A DNA stretch of 64,000 nt from Acidobacteriota bacterium (lineage in GTDB: Bacteria > Acidobacteriota > Terriglobia > Terriglobales > Acidobacteriaceae). Numbering within the stretch: position 1 is the stretch's first letter; every line of letters begins with the position of its first letter. A program made the translations under genes and the position numbers. The stretch lies in assembly GCA_003225175.1 (NCBI GenBank), contig QIBA01000032.1:157596-221595 (forward strand), written 5' to 3'. The notes beneath the pieces were generated by a model. That model made no database searches. It saw only the letters and a list, made by a program, of their open reading frames with translations, and had not been told where the DNA came from. Below, piece after piece: positions 1-8,031 of this stretch.

Positions 1-1
1 G

Positions 2-37
2 CAAAACGTTACTCCGGCTGCCCCCAACAGCCGGTAA
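2..37 (+). CDS. C-terminal end of an upstream gene (partial)
   Basis: The window opens inside an open frame reading QNVTPAAPNSR and ending with TAA at 35-37. It is followed by a strong terminator at 70-105, which fits the last codons of a plus-strand gene whose body lies before the window. Eleven residues are too few to assign a product. The reading frame is chosen because it is the one closed just before the hairpins. Confidence 0.4.
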   Translation, partial: QNVTPAAPNSR

Positions 38-69
38 GTCTTCCTCGACACCCCGAGGAAGCCCCGGAA

Positions 70-105
70 GGGCCGTTCCGAATGAAATCGGAATGGCCCC
101 TTTTT
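70..105 (+). terminator. Rho-independent terminator
   Basis: Twelve-base arms GGGCCGTTCCGA (70-81) and TCGGAATGGCCC (88-99), with one wobble pair, are followed by TTTTTATTT. A smaller hairpin, CTTCCTCG/CGAGGAAG, sits just upstream at 40-61. Together they end the transcript entering the window from the left. Confidence 0.85.
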
Positions 106-130
106 ATTTGTCTCAATCCTAAATCTGCCT

Positions 131-275
131 ACGTGTTCCGGCCGCCCTCGGCCGGTCTGCGGCATACAAGTGCAGCGGACTCTATTTCGACGACGTCAAG
201 TTGGTTTAGTTATTGGTTTTTTTAGGCCGCCTTGGTTTTGCGAACGACTTACGGGCCCAGGCGGCCGGAACCACG
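131..275. repeat. Intergenic inverted repeat, GGTTCCGGCCGCC family, copy 1
   Basis: Left arm ACGTGTTCCGGCCGCCC (131-147) is mirrored by GGCGGCCGGAACCACG (260-275) about 110 bp away. The same arms recur at 56702-56843 and, more diverged, at 32438-32508 and 18867-19002. No open frame inside looks coding. It lies between the terminator at 70-105 and the 3' end of the tetR gene. Confidence 0.75.
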
Positions 276-285
276 GAACCATAGA

Positions 286-918
286 CTACTCGCGTTTCGC
301 AGCGCCGTCGAAGACGAGAGCGACAACCTGTTCCACGTAGTCTTCAGTGAGCCCCGTCTGCCGAATCAGAAAGCGCATATACAGCGAGCCGTAAAGGATG
401 TCGAGTGCCAGATCGAGGTCGACATGTTCCGGCAACTCACGACGCGCCATGCCGCGGCGGAGTGTCTGGTAGGCCTCTTGCCGGCGAGGCATCATGAAGC
501 GGTCGCGGAATGCCTGGATAAGCTCAGGATCCGACTGGCCTCCGCCGATGAGTGCCGCCACGATTCGTCCACGACGTCCGCGCAGGATGCGCACCAGATG
601 TTTCATTTGGATGCTGACGTCGTTGCGCACAGATCCTGTATTGGGAAAGCGCAATTCCTCGTCCGCACTGCGTGAGAACGCCTCGGCCACAAGCGATGCC
701 TTGTTGGGCCACCAGCGGTAGACGGTAGCTTTGCCCACATCGGCGTCGGCAGCGATCGCTTCGATCGACAGGTCCGGGAATCCCATCTCCTGCAAAAGCT
801 TCAGCGTGCTGCGCAAGATGGCCTTGCGGGCGTCCTCGCTGCGCGGCCTTCCCGGAGCTCGCTTCCCACTACTGGCCCTTGCTTCTGCGCTCTCCACGGG
901 AGCGTAGGTTTGCGGCAT
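286..918 (-). CDS. TetR/AcrR family transcriptional regulator
   Basis: A 210-aa protein with a basic N-terminus (GKRAPGRPRSEDARKAIL) leading into a TetR-type helix-turn-helix at about residues 34-80, including the family-typical GKATVYRWWPNKASLVAEAF segment. The C-terminal half is the helical ligand-binding/dimerisation region. It is transcribed away from the RND pump that starts 101 bp off, so it is most likely the ligand-responsive repressor of that pump. An imperfect 21-bp palindrome at 943-963 in the shared promoter is the probable operator. The inducing ligand cannot be told from sequence. Confidence 0.93.
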   Translation of the reverse strand: MPQTYAPVESAEARASSGKRAPGRPRSEDARKAILRSTLKLLQEMGFPDLSIEAIAADADVGKATVYRWWPNKASLVAEAFSRSADEELRFPNTGSVRNDVSIQMKHLVRILRGRRGRIVAALIGGGQSDPELIQAFRDRFMMPRRQEAYQTLRRGMARRELPEHVDLDLALDILYGSLYMRFLIRQTGLTEDYVEQVVALVFDGAAKRE

Positions 919-942
919 AAGATCACGTTAACATAAAATAAA

Positions 943-963
943 TCCGATACGTTCTGTTTCGGA
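943..963. promoter_or_regulatory. Candidate TetR operator between tetR and the RND pump
   Basis: TCCGATAC (943-950) and GTTTCGGA (956-963) form an inverted repeat with one mismatch per arm and a 5-bp centre. Position in the 101-bp divergent intergenic region and size fit a TetR-family operator. No confident -35/-10 pair could be assigned around it. Confidence 0.5.
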
Positions 964-1019
964 ATTAAAATAAGAACTTACCACTTTAGTTGCAGAATTG
1001 ACCGGGGGTCTCTCGTTCG

Positions 1020-4000
1020 ATGTGGATAGTGTCGTTAGCCTTACGGCGGCCTTATACCTTCGTGGTGATGGCGCTGTTGATTCTGATCCTTACTCCCATC
1101 GTGCTTCTGCGCACTTCGATCGACATCTTTCCCGAAATCAATATTCCAGTCATCAGCATCGTCTGGCAGTACTCCGGCATGCAGCCGCAGGAGATGGCCG
1201 ACCGTTTTCTCAGCAACACCGAGCGTGGCCTGACGACACTGGTAAACGACATTCAGCACATCGAGTCCGTTGCCTTGCAGGGACGGGCCATCGAGAAGAT
1301 TTATTTTCAGCCCACGGCGAACCTGCAGATGGCCATCGCTCAGGTAACCGCTGTCTCGCAGCAGATGGTGCGCCAATTACCCCCGGGAACGCAGCCGCCC
1401 TTAATAATTGTTTATTCGGCATCAAGCGTTCCCATCGTGCAGGTCGGCATCAGCAGCAAAAGCATTCCCGAGCAGGAACTCAACGATCTCACGCTGAACT
1501 TTGTTCGCTCTCCTTTAACAACGGTCAAAGGCGCCGCAATTCCGTACCCCTACGGTGGAAAAGCGAGAGTGATCGCCGTCGACCTGGACACGCAGGCTCT
1601 TCAGGCGCACGGGCTGACTCCGGTAGACGTAGTGAATGCGGTCGACGCGCAGAACCTGATTCTTCCCTCCGGCACCGCAAAGATCGGCGGCCTGGAAATG
1701 AATGTGCGCATGAATGGCAGCACGCAGACAGTTGCCGAGCTGAACGATCTCCCTATCAAAACCAAGAACGGCGCGACGATCTATGTGCGTGACATCGGAC
1801 ATGTACGCGACGGCTTCACCCCACAGACCAACATCGTTCGCCAGGACGGAGTACGCGGCACGCTGCTGAGCATAATGAAGAATAGTGGCGCCTCGACCCT
1901 GGACATTGTCGCTCAGATCAAAGCGCGCTTGCCTACTATCGCCGAAAGCCTGCCTCAGGACCTCCAGATCAAAACACTCTTCGATCAATCGCTATTCGTC
2001 AGAGGTTCGATTCAGGGAGTGTTGCGCGAGGGCGCCATCGCTGCCGTGCTTACGGCGCTGATGATATTGCTGTTTCTGGGCGATTGGCGGCCAACTGTAG
2101 TCATTACTGTTTCCATTCCTCTCTCGATCTGCGTCTCCATCATCCTGCTGAGTGCCCTCGGCGAAACGATCAACATCATGACGCTCGGAGGGCTCGCTCT
2201 AGCCGTCGGAATCCTGGTCGATGATGCGACCGTCGCGATCGAGAATATCGAGCGCAACCTCGCCATGGGCAAAGACATGAAGCAGGCCATCCTCGATGGC
2301 TCACAGCAGATCGCGCTTCCGGCCTTTGTCTCAACGATCTGCATCTGCATCGTGTTCGTGCCTATGTTTTTCCTGACGGGGGTGGCCAAGTATCTGTTTG
2401 TTCCTCTGGCTGAGGCGGTTGTATTCGCCATGCTGGCGTCGTATTTCCTTTCGCGAACTCTCGTCCCAACCATGGTGCTGTACATCATGCGAGGACACGA
2501 GCACAAAGCGGCCACGCCGAAGACGATCCTCGGAAGGCTCCAGCGTGGTTTTGAAAGCGCCTTCGAAAAGTTTCGTGAGGCTTACCGGGATCTGCTGGGT
2601 AACGCGCTGGAGCACCGCAAGATATTCGCGGCGGCCTTTCTCAGCTTTTGCGTTTTATCTTCTGGACTGATCTTCTTTCTAGGCCAGGATTTCTTTCCTG
2701 CGGTCGACGCCGGAGTTTTCCGTTTACACGTGCGTGCGCGTGCCGGTACTCGGATCGAAGAAACAGCGCGCCTCTGTGATGAAGTCGAGAAGGTACTGCG
2801 GCAGGAAATTCCCAGAAACGAACTGGTAACCATCCTCGACAATATTGGTTTGCCATTCAGCTCAATTAACACCACCTACAGCACCAGCGGAACAATAGGC
2901 ACCTCCGATGCCGAGATACTGGTCTCTCTAAATCAGGAGCATCATCACCCCACTGCAGATTACGTAAAGAAGCTTCGCGAGGATCTGCCGCTCTATTTTC
3001 CCGGCACGGAGTTCTTTTTCCAGCCCGCCGATATAGTGAGTCAGATTCTGAACTTTGGCCTGCCTTCACCCATTGACGTTCAGGTGATTGGCCGCAATCT
3101 CAACGGGAATTACGCGATTGCCGAGCAAATCGCGAACCGGATGCGCCACGTGCCAGGCGCCGCCGACGTGCATGTGCAGCAGTTGATGAACGGCCCTGCA
3201 ATCGACCTGAACATCGACCGCTCGCGGGCCAAGGAAGTTGGACTCGACCAACAGGACGTTGCGCGCAACCTGCTGGTCTCGTTGAGTGGCAGCTTCCAGA
3301 CCGCGCCAAGTTACTGGCTGAATCCGGAAAATGGAGTCACGTACAACGTTGCCGTTCAGACTCCCGACTATCGCCTCGACTCCATGCAGGCCCTCATGAA
3401 CACGCCGGTTAGTTCGTCGTCGGCGCCCTCACCACAAGTGTTGGCGAATCTTGCGACGATCAAGCCGAATACGACTCCCGCAGCGATCTATCACTACGAC
3501 ATCACGCCCGTAGTGGACGTCTACGCCTCGGTTCAAGGACGTGATTTGGGTGGATTGGCTAGCGACGTTCGCGCAGTACTGAAGGAATTCAATGGCAAAC
3601 TGCCGCGAGGAACGCACATCACGCTTCGAGGACAGGTTGAAACCATGACCTCATCCTTCGTAGGACTGGCCTTCGGACTGATCATGGCAATCGTTCTGGT
3701 TTACCTGCTAATTGTGGTGAATTTCCAGTCCTGGCTCGACCCATTCATCATTATTACTGCACTGCCGGGCGCGCTGGCCGGCATCATGTGGATGTTGTTG
3801 CTGACGCACACGCGCATGAGTGTGCCCTCGCTTACGGGCGCGATCATGTGCGTGGGAGTTGCCACGGCAAACAGCATTCTTCTGGTTTCGTTCGCGCGCG
3901 AGCGCATGGATGCCGGACTTCCGGCGTTTCAGGCGGCCATGGAAGCTGGGTTCACTCGCATCCGTCCCGTGATCATGACCGCTCTGGCAATGATCATCGG

Positions 4001-4196
4001 CATGGTGCCCATGGCGCTGGGGATGGGCGAAGGCGGCGAGCAGAACGCGCCCTTGGGCCGCGCCGTCATCGGCGGCCTGCTCTTTGCCACCGTGGCGACT
4101 CTGTTTTTTGTGCCAGCGGTCTTTACAATGATTCACGGACGCAAGTCTGGGCACGTGATAGAACGGGCAGCACCAGAATGGGTTCACGAGGAGTAG
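1020..4196 (+). CDS. RND efflux permease (HAE1/AcrB-like)
   Basis: A 1058-aa inner-membrane transporter of normal AcrB length, with the twofold layout of six-helix bundles and large periplasmic loops. It opens with the canonical N-terminal helix (residues about 8-30). The helix-4 proton-relay pair is present as VDDATVAIENIERN (Asp401, Asp402). The helix-10 segment reads GVATANSILLVSFA, so the position of AcrB Lys940 is Ala950. The gene is followed by the membrane-fusion protein with an overlapping or near-overlapping start; no outer-membrane factor is adjacent, so a TolC such as those at 23994 or 52432 may serve it. Regulation is probably by the divergent TetR. Substrate unknown. Confidence 0.95.
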   Translation: MWIVSLALRRPYTFVVMALLILILTPIVLLRTSIDIFPEINIPVISIVWQYSGMQPQEMADRFLSNTERGLTTLVNDIQHIESVALQGRAIEKIYFQPTANLQMAIAQVTAVSQQMVRQLPPGTQPPLIIVYSASSVPIVQVGISSKSIPEQELNDLTLNFVRSPLTTVKGAAIPYPYGGKARVIAVDLDTQALQAHGLTPVDVVNAVDAQNLILPSGTAKIGGLEMNVRMNGSTQTVAELNDLPIKTKNGATIYVRDIGHVRDGFTPQTNIVRQDGVRGTLLSIMKNSGASTLDIVAQIKARLPTIAESLPQDLQIKTLFDQSLFVRGSIQGVLREGAIAAVLTALMILLFLGDWRPTVVITVSIPLSICVSIILLSALGETINIMTLGGLALAVGILVDDATVAIENIERNLAMGKDMKQAILDGSQQIALPAFVSTICICIVFVPMFFLTGVAKYLFVPLAEAVVFAMLASYFLSRTLVPTMVLYIMRGHEHKAATPKTILGRLQRGFESAFEKFREAYRDLLGNALEHRKIFAAAFLSFCVLSSGLIFFLGQDFFPAVDAGVFRLHVRARAGTRIEETARLCDEVEKVLRQEIPRNELVTILDNIGLPFSSINTTYSTSGTIGTSDAEILVSLNQEHHHPTADYVKKLREDLPLYFPGTEFFFQPADIVSQILNFGLPSPIDVQVIGRNLNGNYAIAEQIANRMRHVPGAADVHVQQLMNGPAIDLNIDRSRAKEVGLDQQDVARNLLVSLSGSFQTAPSYWLNPENGVTYNVAVQTPDYRLDSMQALMNTPVSSSSAPSPQVLANLATIKPNTTPAAIYHYDITPVVDVYASVQGRDLGGLASDVRAVLKEFNGKLPRGTHITLRGQVETMTSSFVGLAFGLIMAIVLVYLLIVVNFQSWLDPFIIITALPGALAGIMWMLLLTHTRMSVPSLTGAIMCVGVATANSILLVSFARERMDAGLPAFQAAMEAGFTRIRPVIMTALAMIIGMVPMALGMGEGGEQNAPLGRAVIGGLLFATVATLFFVPAVFTMIHGRKSGHVIERAAPEWVHEE

Positions 4197-5455
4197 AGAC
4201 AAGATTGGGAAAGGAATTACAGGAAGACGTGAGTTATCCCGAAGTCATTAACTTTCCGTCGGAAACGGAACACCCGTCCGCCAGCCGTCCGCCGCAGAAC
4301 AAGTCGGCACGGAAGGCGGGATGGATCGCAGGCGCAGTCATCCTCGTCTTGGTCATCGCCGGCGCTATAACGATCGCGAGCAAGCTGGGCGAAAAGAAAG
4401 CTCTCGCAGCGGAGACAGAGCGCCTCGCGATTCCAAATGTCACGGTCACTCATCCTACGCAGGAACAATCGCACGAGGAACTGGTCCTTCCCGCCACTGT
4501 GCAGGCATACAAGGAATCTCCAATCTACGCGCGCACCAACGGATATGTCCTGCACTGGTACAAAGACATCGGCTCACACTTGAATAAAGGTGACTTGCTC
4601 GCCGACATCGACACTCCGGAAGTCGACCAGGAATTGCTGCAGGCACGCGCGACTCGCCAGCAGATCCAAGCCCAACTGGGCTTGGCGAAGAGTTCGGCAG
4701 AACGCTGGCAGAATCTGCGCAAGAGCGACTCCGTCTCGCAACAGGAAGTTGATCAGCAGGTCAGCGGATATCAGCAAGCGCAGGCAAATCTTGCGGCCGC
4801 AGACGCGAACGTGCGCCGGCTCAAGCAGATGGAGTCGTTCAAGCACGTGTACGCGCCGTTCGGCGGGGTGCTTACGAAGCGCAATATCGATGTTGGCGCT
4901 TTAATCAACGCCGGGAACACGGGATCTGACAAGGAGCTGTTCGATGTGGCGCAGGTCGATCCGCTCCGGGTGTATGTCAACGTGCCGCAGACTTATAGCC
5001 CTGCCATTCACATCGGCATGAAGGCATTTCTCGAGCAGCGCGAATATGCGGGTCAGCAGTTCGAAGGAAAGGTCGTGCGAACCTCCGAAGTCATTGATCC
5101 CTCGACGCGGACTTTGCTCTCTGAGATCGATGTTCCCAATCCGGGAGGAAAAATTCTGCCCGGAGCCTACGCTCAGGTGCACTTCGCGGCAAAGATCGAT
5201 GCTCCACGGTTGACGATTCCGATCAACACCTTGCTTTTCCGACCTGAAGGTCCGCGCGCGGCGGTTGTCGATACCGATAATAGAGTTCATCTCCGCGCGG
5301 TAACCATCGGCCGCGATTACGGCAGTTCAGTCGAAGTGGTTGCTGGACTTCAGGCTGACGATCAGGTGATCGTGAATCCGGCGGATTCTTTGGAAGAGGA
5401 ACAGCAAGTTAAGGTGGCTACCAGCAAAGCGGGAGCGCAGAAGCAGGGAAGCTAG
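4178..5455 (+). CDS. RND periplasmic adaptor (HlyD/AcrA-like membrane-fusion protein)
   Basis: About 425 aa: a single N-terminal membrane segment (around residues 49-71), then a lipoyl-like half, a coiled-coil hairpin (roughly 150-215), the second lipoyl half with VYAPFGGVLTKRNIDVGALI, and beta-barrel/membrane-proximal domains. It links the upstream permease to an outer-membrane channel. The start is uncertain. ATG 4178 overlaps the permease by 19 bases. TTG 4205 has GAGGAG 11 bases upstream. GTG 4229 gives a shorter cytoplasmic tail. The reading frame stays open far upstream inside the pump gene, but that part is only a shadow. A terminator follows at 5481. Confidence 0.92.
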   Translation: MGSRGVETRLGKELQEDVSYPEVINFPSETEHPSASRPPQNKSARKAGWIAGAVILVLVIAGAITIASKLGEKKALAAETERLAIPNVTVTHPTQEQSHEELVLPATVQAYKESPIYARTNGYVLHWYKDIGSHLNKGDLLADIDTPEVDQELLQARATRQQIQAQLGLAKSSAERWQNLRKSDSVSQQEVDQQVSGYQQAQANLAAADANVRRLKQMESFKHVYAPFGGVLTKRNIDVGALINAGNTGSDKELFDVAQVDPLRVYVNVPQTYSPAIHIGMKAFLEQREYAGQQFEGKVVRTSEVIDPSTRTLLSEIDVPNPGGKILPGAYAQVHFAAKIDAPRLTIPINTLLFRPEGPRAAVVDTDNRVHLRAVTIGRDYGSSVEVVAGLQADDQVIVNPADSLEEEQQVKVATSKAGAQKQGS

Positions 5456-5480
5456 AAGAGAACCTCCAAGGATGAAAAAA

Positions 5481-5510
5481 GGGCAGCCGCTTCTGGCTGC
5501 CCTCTTTAAT
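5481..5510. terminator. Bidirectional rho-independent terminator
   Basis: GGGCAGCC (5481-5488) pairs with GGCTGCCC (5495-5502) across a 6-base loop. It is flanked by AAAAAA on the left and CTCTTT on the right, so it can serve both the pump operon on the plus strand and the arginine-rich gene converging from the right. Confidence 0.85.
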
Positions 5511-5523
5511 TCGCACTGAGTTT

Positions 5524-5943
5524 CTAGCGCCAACCGAAACCGGTGTAGCGCGTCCAGTCCCAAACGCGATTGTAGCGGTCTCTGCGGGCCACTTGCCGAT
5601 CGCGTTGGATGTCGCGGTATCGTTCGCGCATCTCCTCGCGCTCACGCTCTGCCGCACGATAGTTGCCTTCGCGTTCAAACTGGCGAAGTTCCCAACGATC
5701 GTGTTCCAGTTCGCGTTCGTCGCGCCGGATGTCACTGTGGATGTCGCGACGCTCACGACAGCCACGATACTGATCGTGGCGGACGTAGTCACCGCGCTGC
5801 CAGTTCCGGTCATTGTTATGGCGACCATAATCGGCGCGTCGCCAGTCGCTGCTGCCATGCGATCGCCAGTTACGGTTTTGTGCCATCACGGTGCCAGTAC
5901 CGGCCAGTGCTAACAGCAAAATCCCCACTGCTATTCCTTTCAT
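5524..5943 (-). CDS. Exported arginine-rich protein of unknown function
   Basis: A 139-aa product with a clear Sec signal peptide (MKGIAVGILLLALAGTGTVMA) and a mature part dominated by Arg, Asp, Glu and Tyr, with many repeats of the RDxR/RRDxR kind, ending in FGWR. The charge pattern in the second half suggests a long helix or coiled coil. No known domain is recognised. A frameshifted paralogue lies next to it at 6186-6513 with the same start pattern, the same RYRDIxRDR block and a WGWR end, so this is a tandem duplication. Similar small exported Arg/Asp-rich proteins occur in acidobacteria, but no role is established. Confidence 0.8.
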   Translation of the reverse strand: MKGIAVGILLLALAGTGTVMAQNRNWRSHGSSDWRRADYGRHNNDRNWQRGDYVRHDQYRGCRERRDIHSDIRRDERELEHDRWELRQFEREGNYRAAEREREEMRERYRDIQRDRQVARRDRYNRVWDWTRYTGFGWR

Positions 5944-6096
5944 TTGAGTTTCTCGCTTGATCAGAATTCGGCTTCAGGGGTTAGCCGTTATCGCTAGCAA
6001 CACCAATTCACGAGAGAGTTGCGGTTTTTGTATGCCTGTTTGCGCCAGAGCTTGGGATGGAGGGAGCCGGGCCAAAACATGTGAAGATGTCAGGGA

Positions 6097-6129
6097 AAAG
6101 AGAAAAGGCAGTCTTCACGCTAGACTGCC
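6097..6129 (-). terminator. Rho-independent terminator of the frameshifted paralogue
   Basis: Read on the minus strand, GGCAGTCT and AGACTGCC (top strand 6107-6114 and 6122-6129) form an 8-bp stem with a 7-base loop, followed by TTTTCTCTTTT. It lies 57 bp past the stop of the pseudogene at 6186. Confidence 0.75.
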
Positions 6130-6185
6130 CCTTCTACTTGGCGGAAGCTTCTTCAGCAGGAAGTGCCGGCTTCCGCAGTTAAAAT

Positions 6186-6513
6186 TTAACGCCAACCCCA
6201 GTACCGGTCATGGCGGACGTCACGGGTATCGCGGCGAGCATCCCAGCGGTCGCGCTTGATGTCGCGGTATTCATTCCGCAATTCCGCGCTCTCGCTGTGC
6301 TCCGCGCCAGTCGCCTTCACGAAGCTCCTCACGAAGTTCGCGGCGATCCTGAGCAATCCTGGCTCGATCATGACTCATGTCTCGATAATCAGCGCGGCGG
6401 TCTGCGTAGTCGCGTCGAAGATCGCGGTCGGCTCTCCAGTCGCGATCTTCCGCCATCAACGAGCCGGCGCCTAGGATTCCCATGAGAACTATGCCAATCA
6501 GAGTGCGTTTCAT
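6186..6513 (-). pseudogene. Frameshifted paralogue of the arginine-rich exported protein
   Basis: The frame starting at ATG 6513 (GAGGAG 9 bases upstream) encodes a signal peptide (MKRTLIGIVLMGILGAGSLMA) and an Arg/Asp-rich chain, then runs to a premature TGA at 6271. The continuation, AELRNEYRDIKRDRW to the final YWGWR, lies in another frame and ends at 6186. Aligned to the intact neighbour (AEREREEMRERYRDIQRD), the break is best explained by loss of two bases near 6284-6288, turning an expected GAG GAA into GGAA. Joined, the product would be about 109 aa. It could also be a sequencing error. The strong ribosome site suggests the truncated N-terminal part may still be translated. Confidence 0.75.
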
Positions 6514-6635
6514 AATCTTTTTCTCCTCGTCACGGCCCGCCGGCAGGCCTACCAGTAGAAACACGACTCGGCCCAAGAGTTGCGGTGATTAAAAAGTGGC
6601 ACAGACACAATGGACTGCTCAGCGTGTGAGGCTTT

Positions 6636-6806
6636 GAAGGGGTACGGTTTCAACGAAGCGCAGTCGTGCCGTTAAAACCGGCCTGAAATCCGGCTTTAAG
6701 CCGCTGACGTGCTCTTTCTAAATTGCAATAAAGACGCCGAGGCTGAAGCCCGATTTTAAGTCTGGACTGATGGCACGGCTCCGCTTCGCTGAAGCCATGC
6801 CCCTTC
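6636..6806. repeat. Intergenic inverted repeat, GGCACGGCT family, copy 1
   Basis: Outer arms GAAGGGGTACGGTTTCAACG (from 6636) and CTGAAGCCATGCCCCTTC (to 6806) mirror each other imperfectly. Inside are a CGGCTTTAAGCCG palindrome and a GGCTGAAGCCCG segment. The copy at 51460-51615 has the same inner elements and the same GGCACGGCT motif. With the short repeat at 6845 it fills most of the 381-bp gap between the pseudogene and the permease gene; nothing coding is seen there. Confidence 0.65.
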
Positions 6807-6844
6807 AAAACCATTTCCGCAAAGCTAATTTGGCCAAGCCCCCA

Positions 6845-6861
6845 GCATGCTGCGTCTCTAC
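6845..6861. repeat. 17-bp repeat GCATGCTGCGTCTCTAC
   Basis: This 17-mer is the exact reverse complement of the left end (28641-28657) of the 177-bp element at 28641-28817. It sits 34 bp past the stop of the permease gene at 6895. A degenerate CTGCAGCATG follows at 6863. It looks like a solo end of that element. Confidence 0.6.
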
Positions 6862-6894
6862 TCTGCAGCATGTTCGTGCCAGTCCTGTGAGCGC

Positions 6895-7728
6895 TCACAG
6901 CCCAGCTTCAATCCGCGAGCGTGGATCGAGATAATCGCGCAGTGCATCACCAATAAAATTGAACGACAGCACGGCGAGCATCACAGCCGCGGCAGGGAAC
7001 AGGACCAGGTGGGGCGCATCGAAAAGATGCGAGCGGCCGTCGTTCAACATGGAGCCCCAACTTGCTGTCGGTGGCGGTATTCCTAACCCGAGAAAGCTCA
7101 TTGTTGCCTCGGCAAGCACAGCTCCCGCCATGCCAATTGCCGCCTGCACAATGACCGGCTGGATAATGTTCGGCAGAATATGACGTGTAATTACCCGCCA
7201 GTCACTGGCTCCCAAGGCCCGAGCAGCTTCCACAAATTCCCGTTCCCGAACCGACAGCACCTGTGCTCGCACGAGTCGCGCATAGCCAACCCATCCGCCA
7301 ATCCAGAGCGCAAGAATCAGGTTGAAGATTCCCGGTCCGAGGAAGGCCACGAAGGCGATGGCCAGCAGAATTCCAGGGAACGACAAAAACGCGTTCATCA
7401 CCACAATATTGAAAAAGCGGTCAATGCCGCCGCCGTAGTATCCGGCGATGCATCCGAAAAATAATCCGAGCAGCAATGAGCCGGCGACTACGCTGACTCC
7501 TACGAGCATTGAGATACGCGCGCCATAAATCACGCGCGAAAGGATGTCGCGTCCAAGCTCATCCGTGCCAAACCAATGCCCATGGCTCGGCCTTTCAAGG
7601 CGAGTCGACAGATCAAGCTGCGCCGGATCACGCGGCGCAATCAACGGCGCAAATAGCGCAAAGATCACGAACAGACAAACAAGCACGACGCCAAAGGCAG
7701 CGAGGCGATTGCGGAGGACTGAGCGCAT
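6895..7728 (-). CDS. DppC/OppC-type ABC transporter permease
   Basis: A 277-aa inner-membrane protein of normal length for the peptide/nickel permease family. It has the N-terminal helix followed by APRDPAQLDL, the HWFGTDELGRDILSRVIYGARISMLVG block specific to DppC-type subunits, about six membrane helices, and the EAA loop (VEAARALGASDWRVITRHILPN, around residues 183-205) that contacts the ATPase. No partner DppB, ATPase or binding protein is found in this window, so it is an orphan here. No convincing Shine-Dalgarno precedes the ATG at 7728. Substrate (peptide, nickel or other) cannot be predicted. Confidence 0.9.
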   Translation of the reverse strand: MRSVLRNRLAAFGVVLVCLFVIFALFAPLIAPRDPAQLDLSTRLERPSHGHWFGTDELGRDILSRVIYGARISMLVGVSVVAGSLLLGLFFGCIAGYYGGGIDRFFNIVVMNAFLSFPGILLAIAFVAFLGPGIFNLILALWIGGWVGYARLVRAQVLSVREREFVEAARALGASDWRVITRHILPNIIQPVIVQAAIGMAGAVLAEATMSFLGLGIPPPTASWGSMLNDGRSHLFDAPHLVLFPAAAVMLAVLSFNFIGDALRDYLDPRSRIEAGL

Positions 7729-7744
7729 GAGACGAACTCATTTA

Positions 7745-7890
7745 ACCACGGACGCGAGGGAGCCGGGAGAAAGCAAAAAAAAAACTAAACAGTGAAGTAC
7801 ACGAAGGATCACGAAGAATAAAACCAGTGAGCTCTGTGCTCCGGGATTCCTTCCTTTGTGCTCCTTTCTGCGCTTCATGGTTTTACTCGG
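7745..7890. repeat. Intergenic inverted repeat, CACGAAGG/CACGGAGG family, copy 1
   Basis: The left part carries AGTGAAGTACACGAAGGATC (from 7791); the right part ends CTCCTTTCTGCGCTTCATGG TTTTACT near 7887 and reads back as an imperfect complement with ACGAAG, CACAAAGG and AAAACCA motifs. The element at 27063-27236 has the same build with CACGGAGG in place of CACGAAGG. It occupies the 5' side of the gap between the permease and the XRE operon. Confidence 0.5.
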
Positions 7891-7973
7891 GTCAGGCTAG
7901 CGTAGTTGCCATGAGACGTAAGTCTCAAGAATCAATTACTTACGCTCTGATCAGAAATTCACAAGCAACCCGC

Positions 7974-8011
7974 TTGACATCTATTGCAATAAGTAATATT
8001 GTTATTGCGAT
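7974..8011 (+). promoter_or_regulatory. Promoter and palindromic operator of the XRE-pspA operon
   Basis: A perfect -35 TTGACA (7974-7979) stands 17 bp from a -10 TATTGT (7997-8002). Overlapping both the spacer and the -10 is an inverted repeat, ATTGCAATAA (7983-7992) and TTATTGCGAT (8002-8011), with one mismatch and a 9-bp centre. Transcription would begin near 8009, about 23 bases before the GTG start of the XRE gene. The layout fits autorepression by the first gene product. Confidence 0.75.
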
Positions 8012-8031
8012 TTGTGATAGAGAGAAAAACC

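Noticed and set aside
998..1792. 264-aa open frame overlapping the RND pump start
   Set aside because: It is out of frame with the clearly conserved pump, with His/Arg/Ser-rich composition typical of a shadow frame.
3788..4177. 130-codon N-terminal extension of the membrane-fusion protein frame
   Set aside because: It lies wholly inside the pump gene in another frame; the composition is shadow-like and the protein proper begins near 4178-4229.
7999..8031. ATG 7999 as start of the XRE gene
   Set aside because: The codon overlaps the -10 element and precedes the predicted transcription start; GTG 8032 begins the conserved helix-turn-helix.
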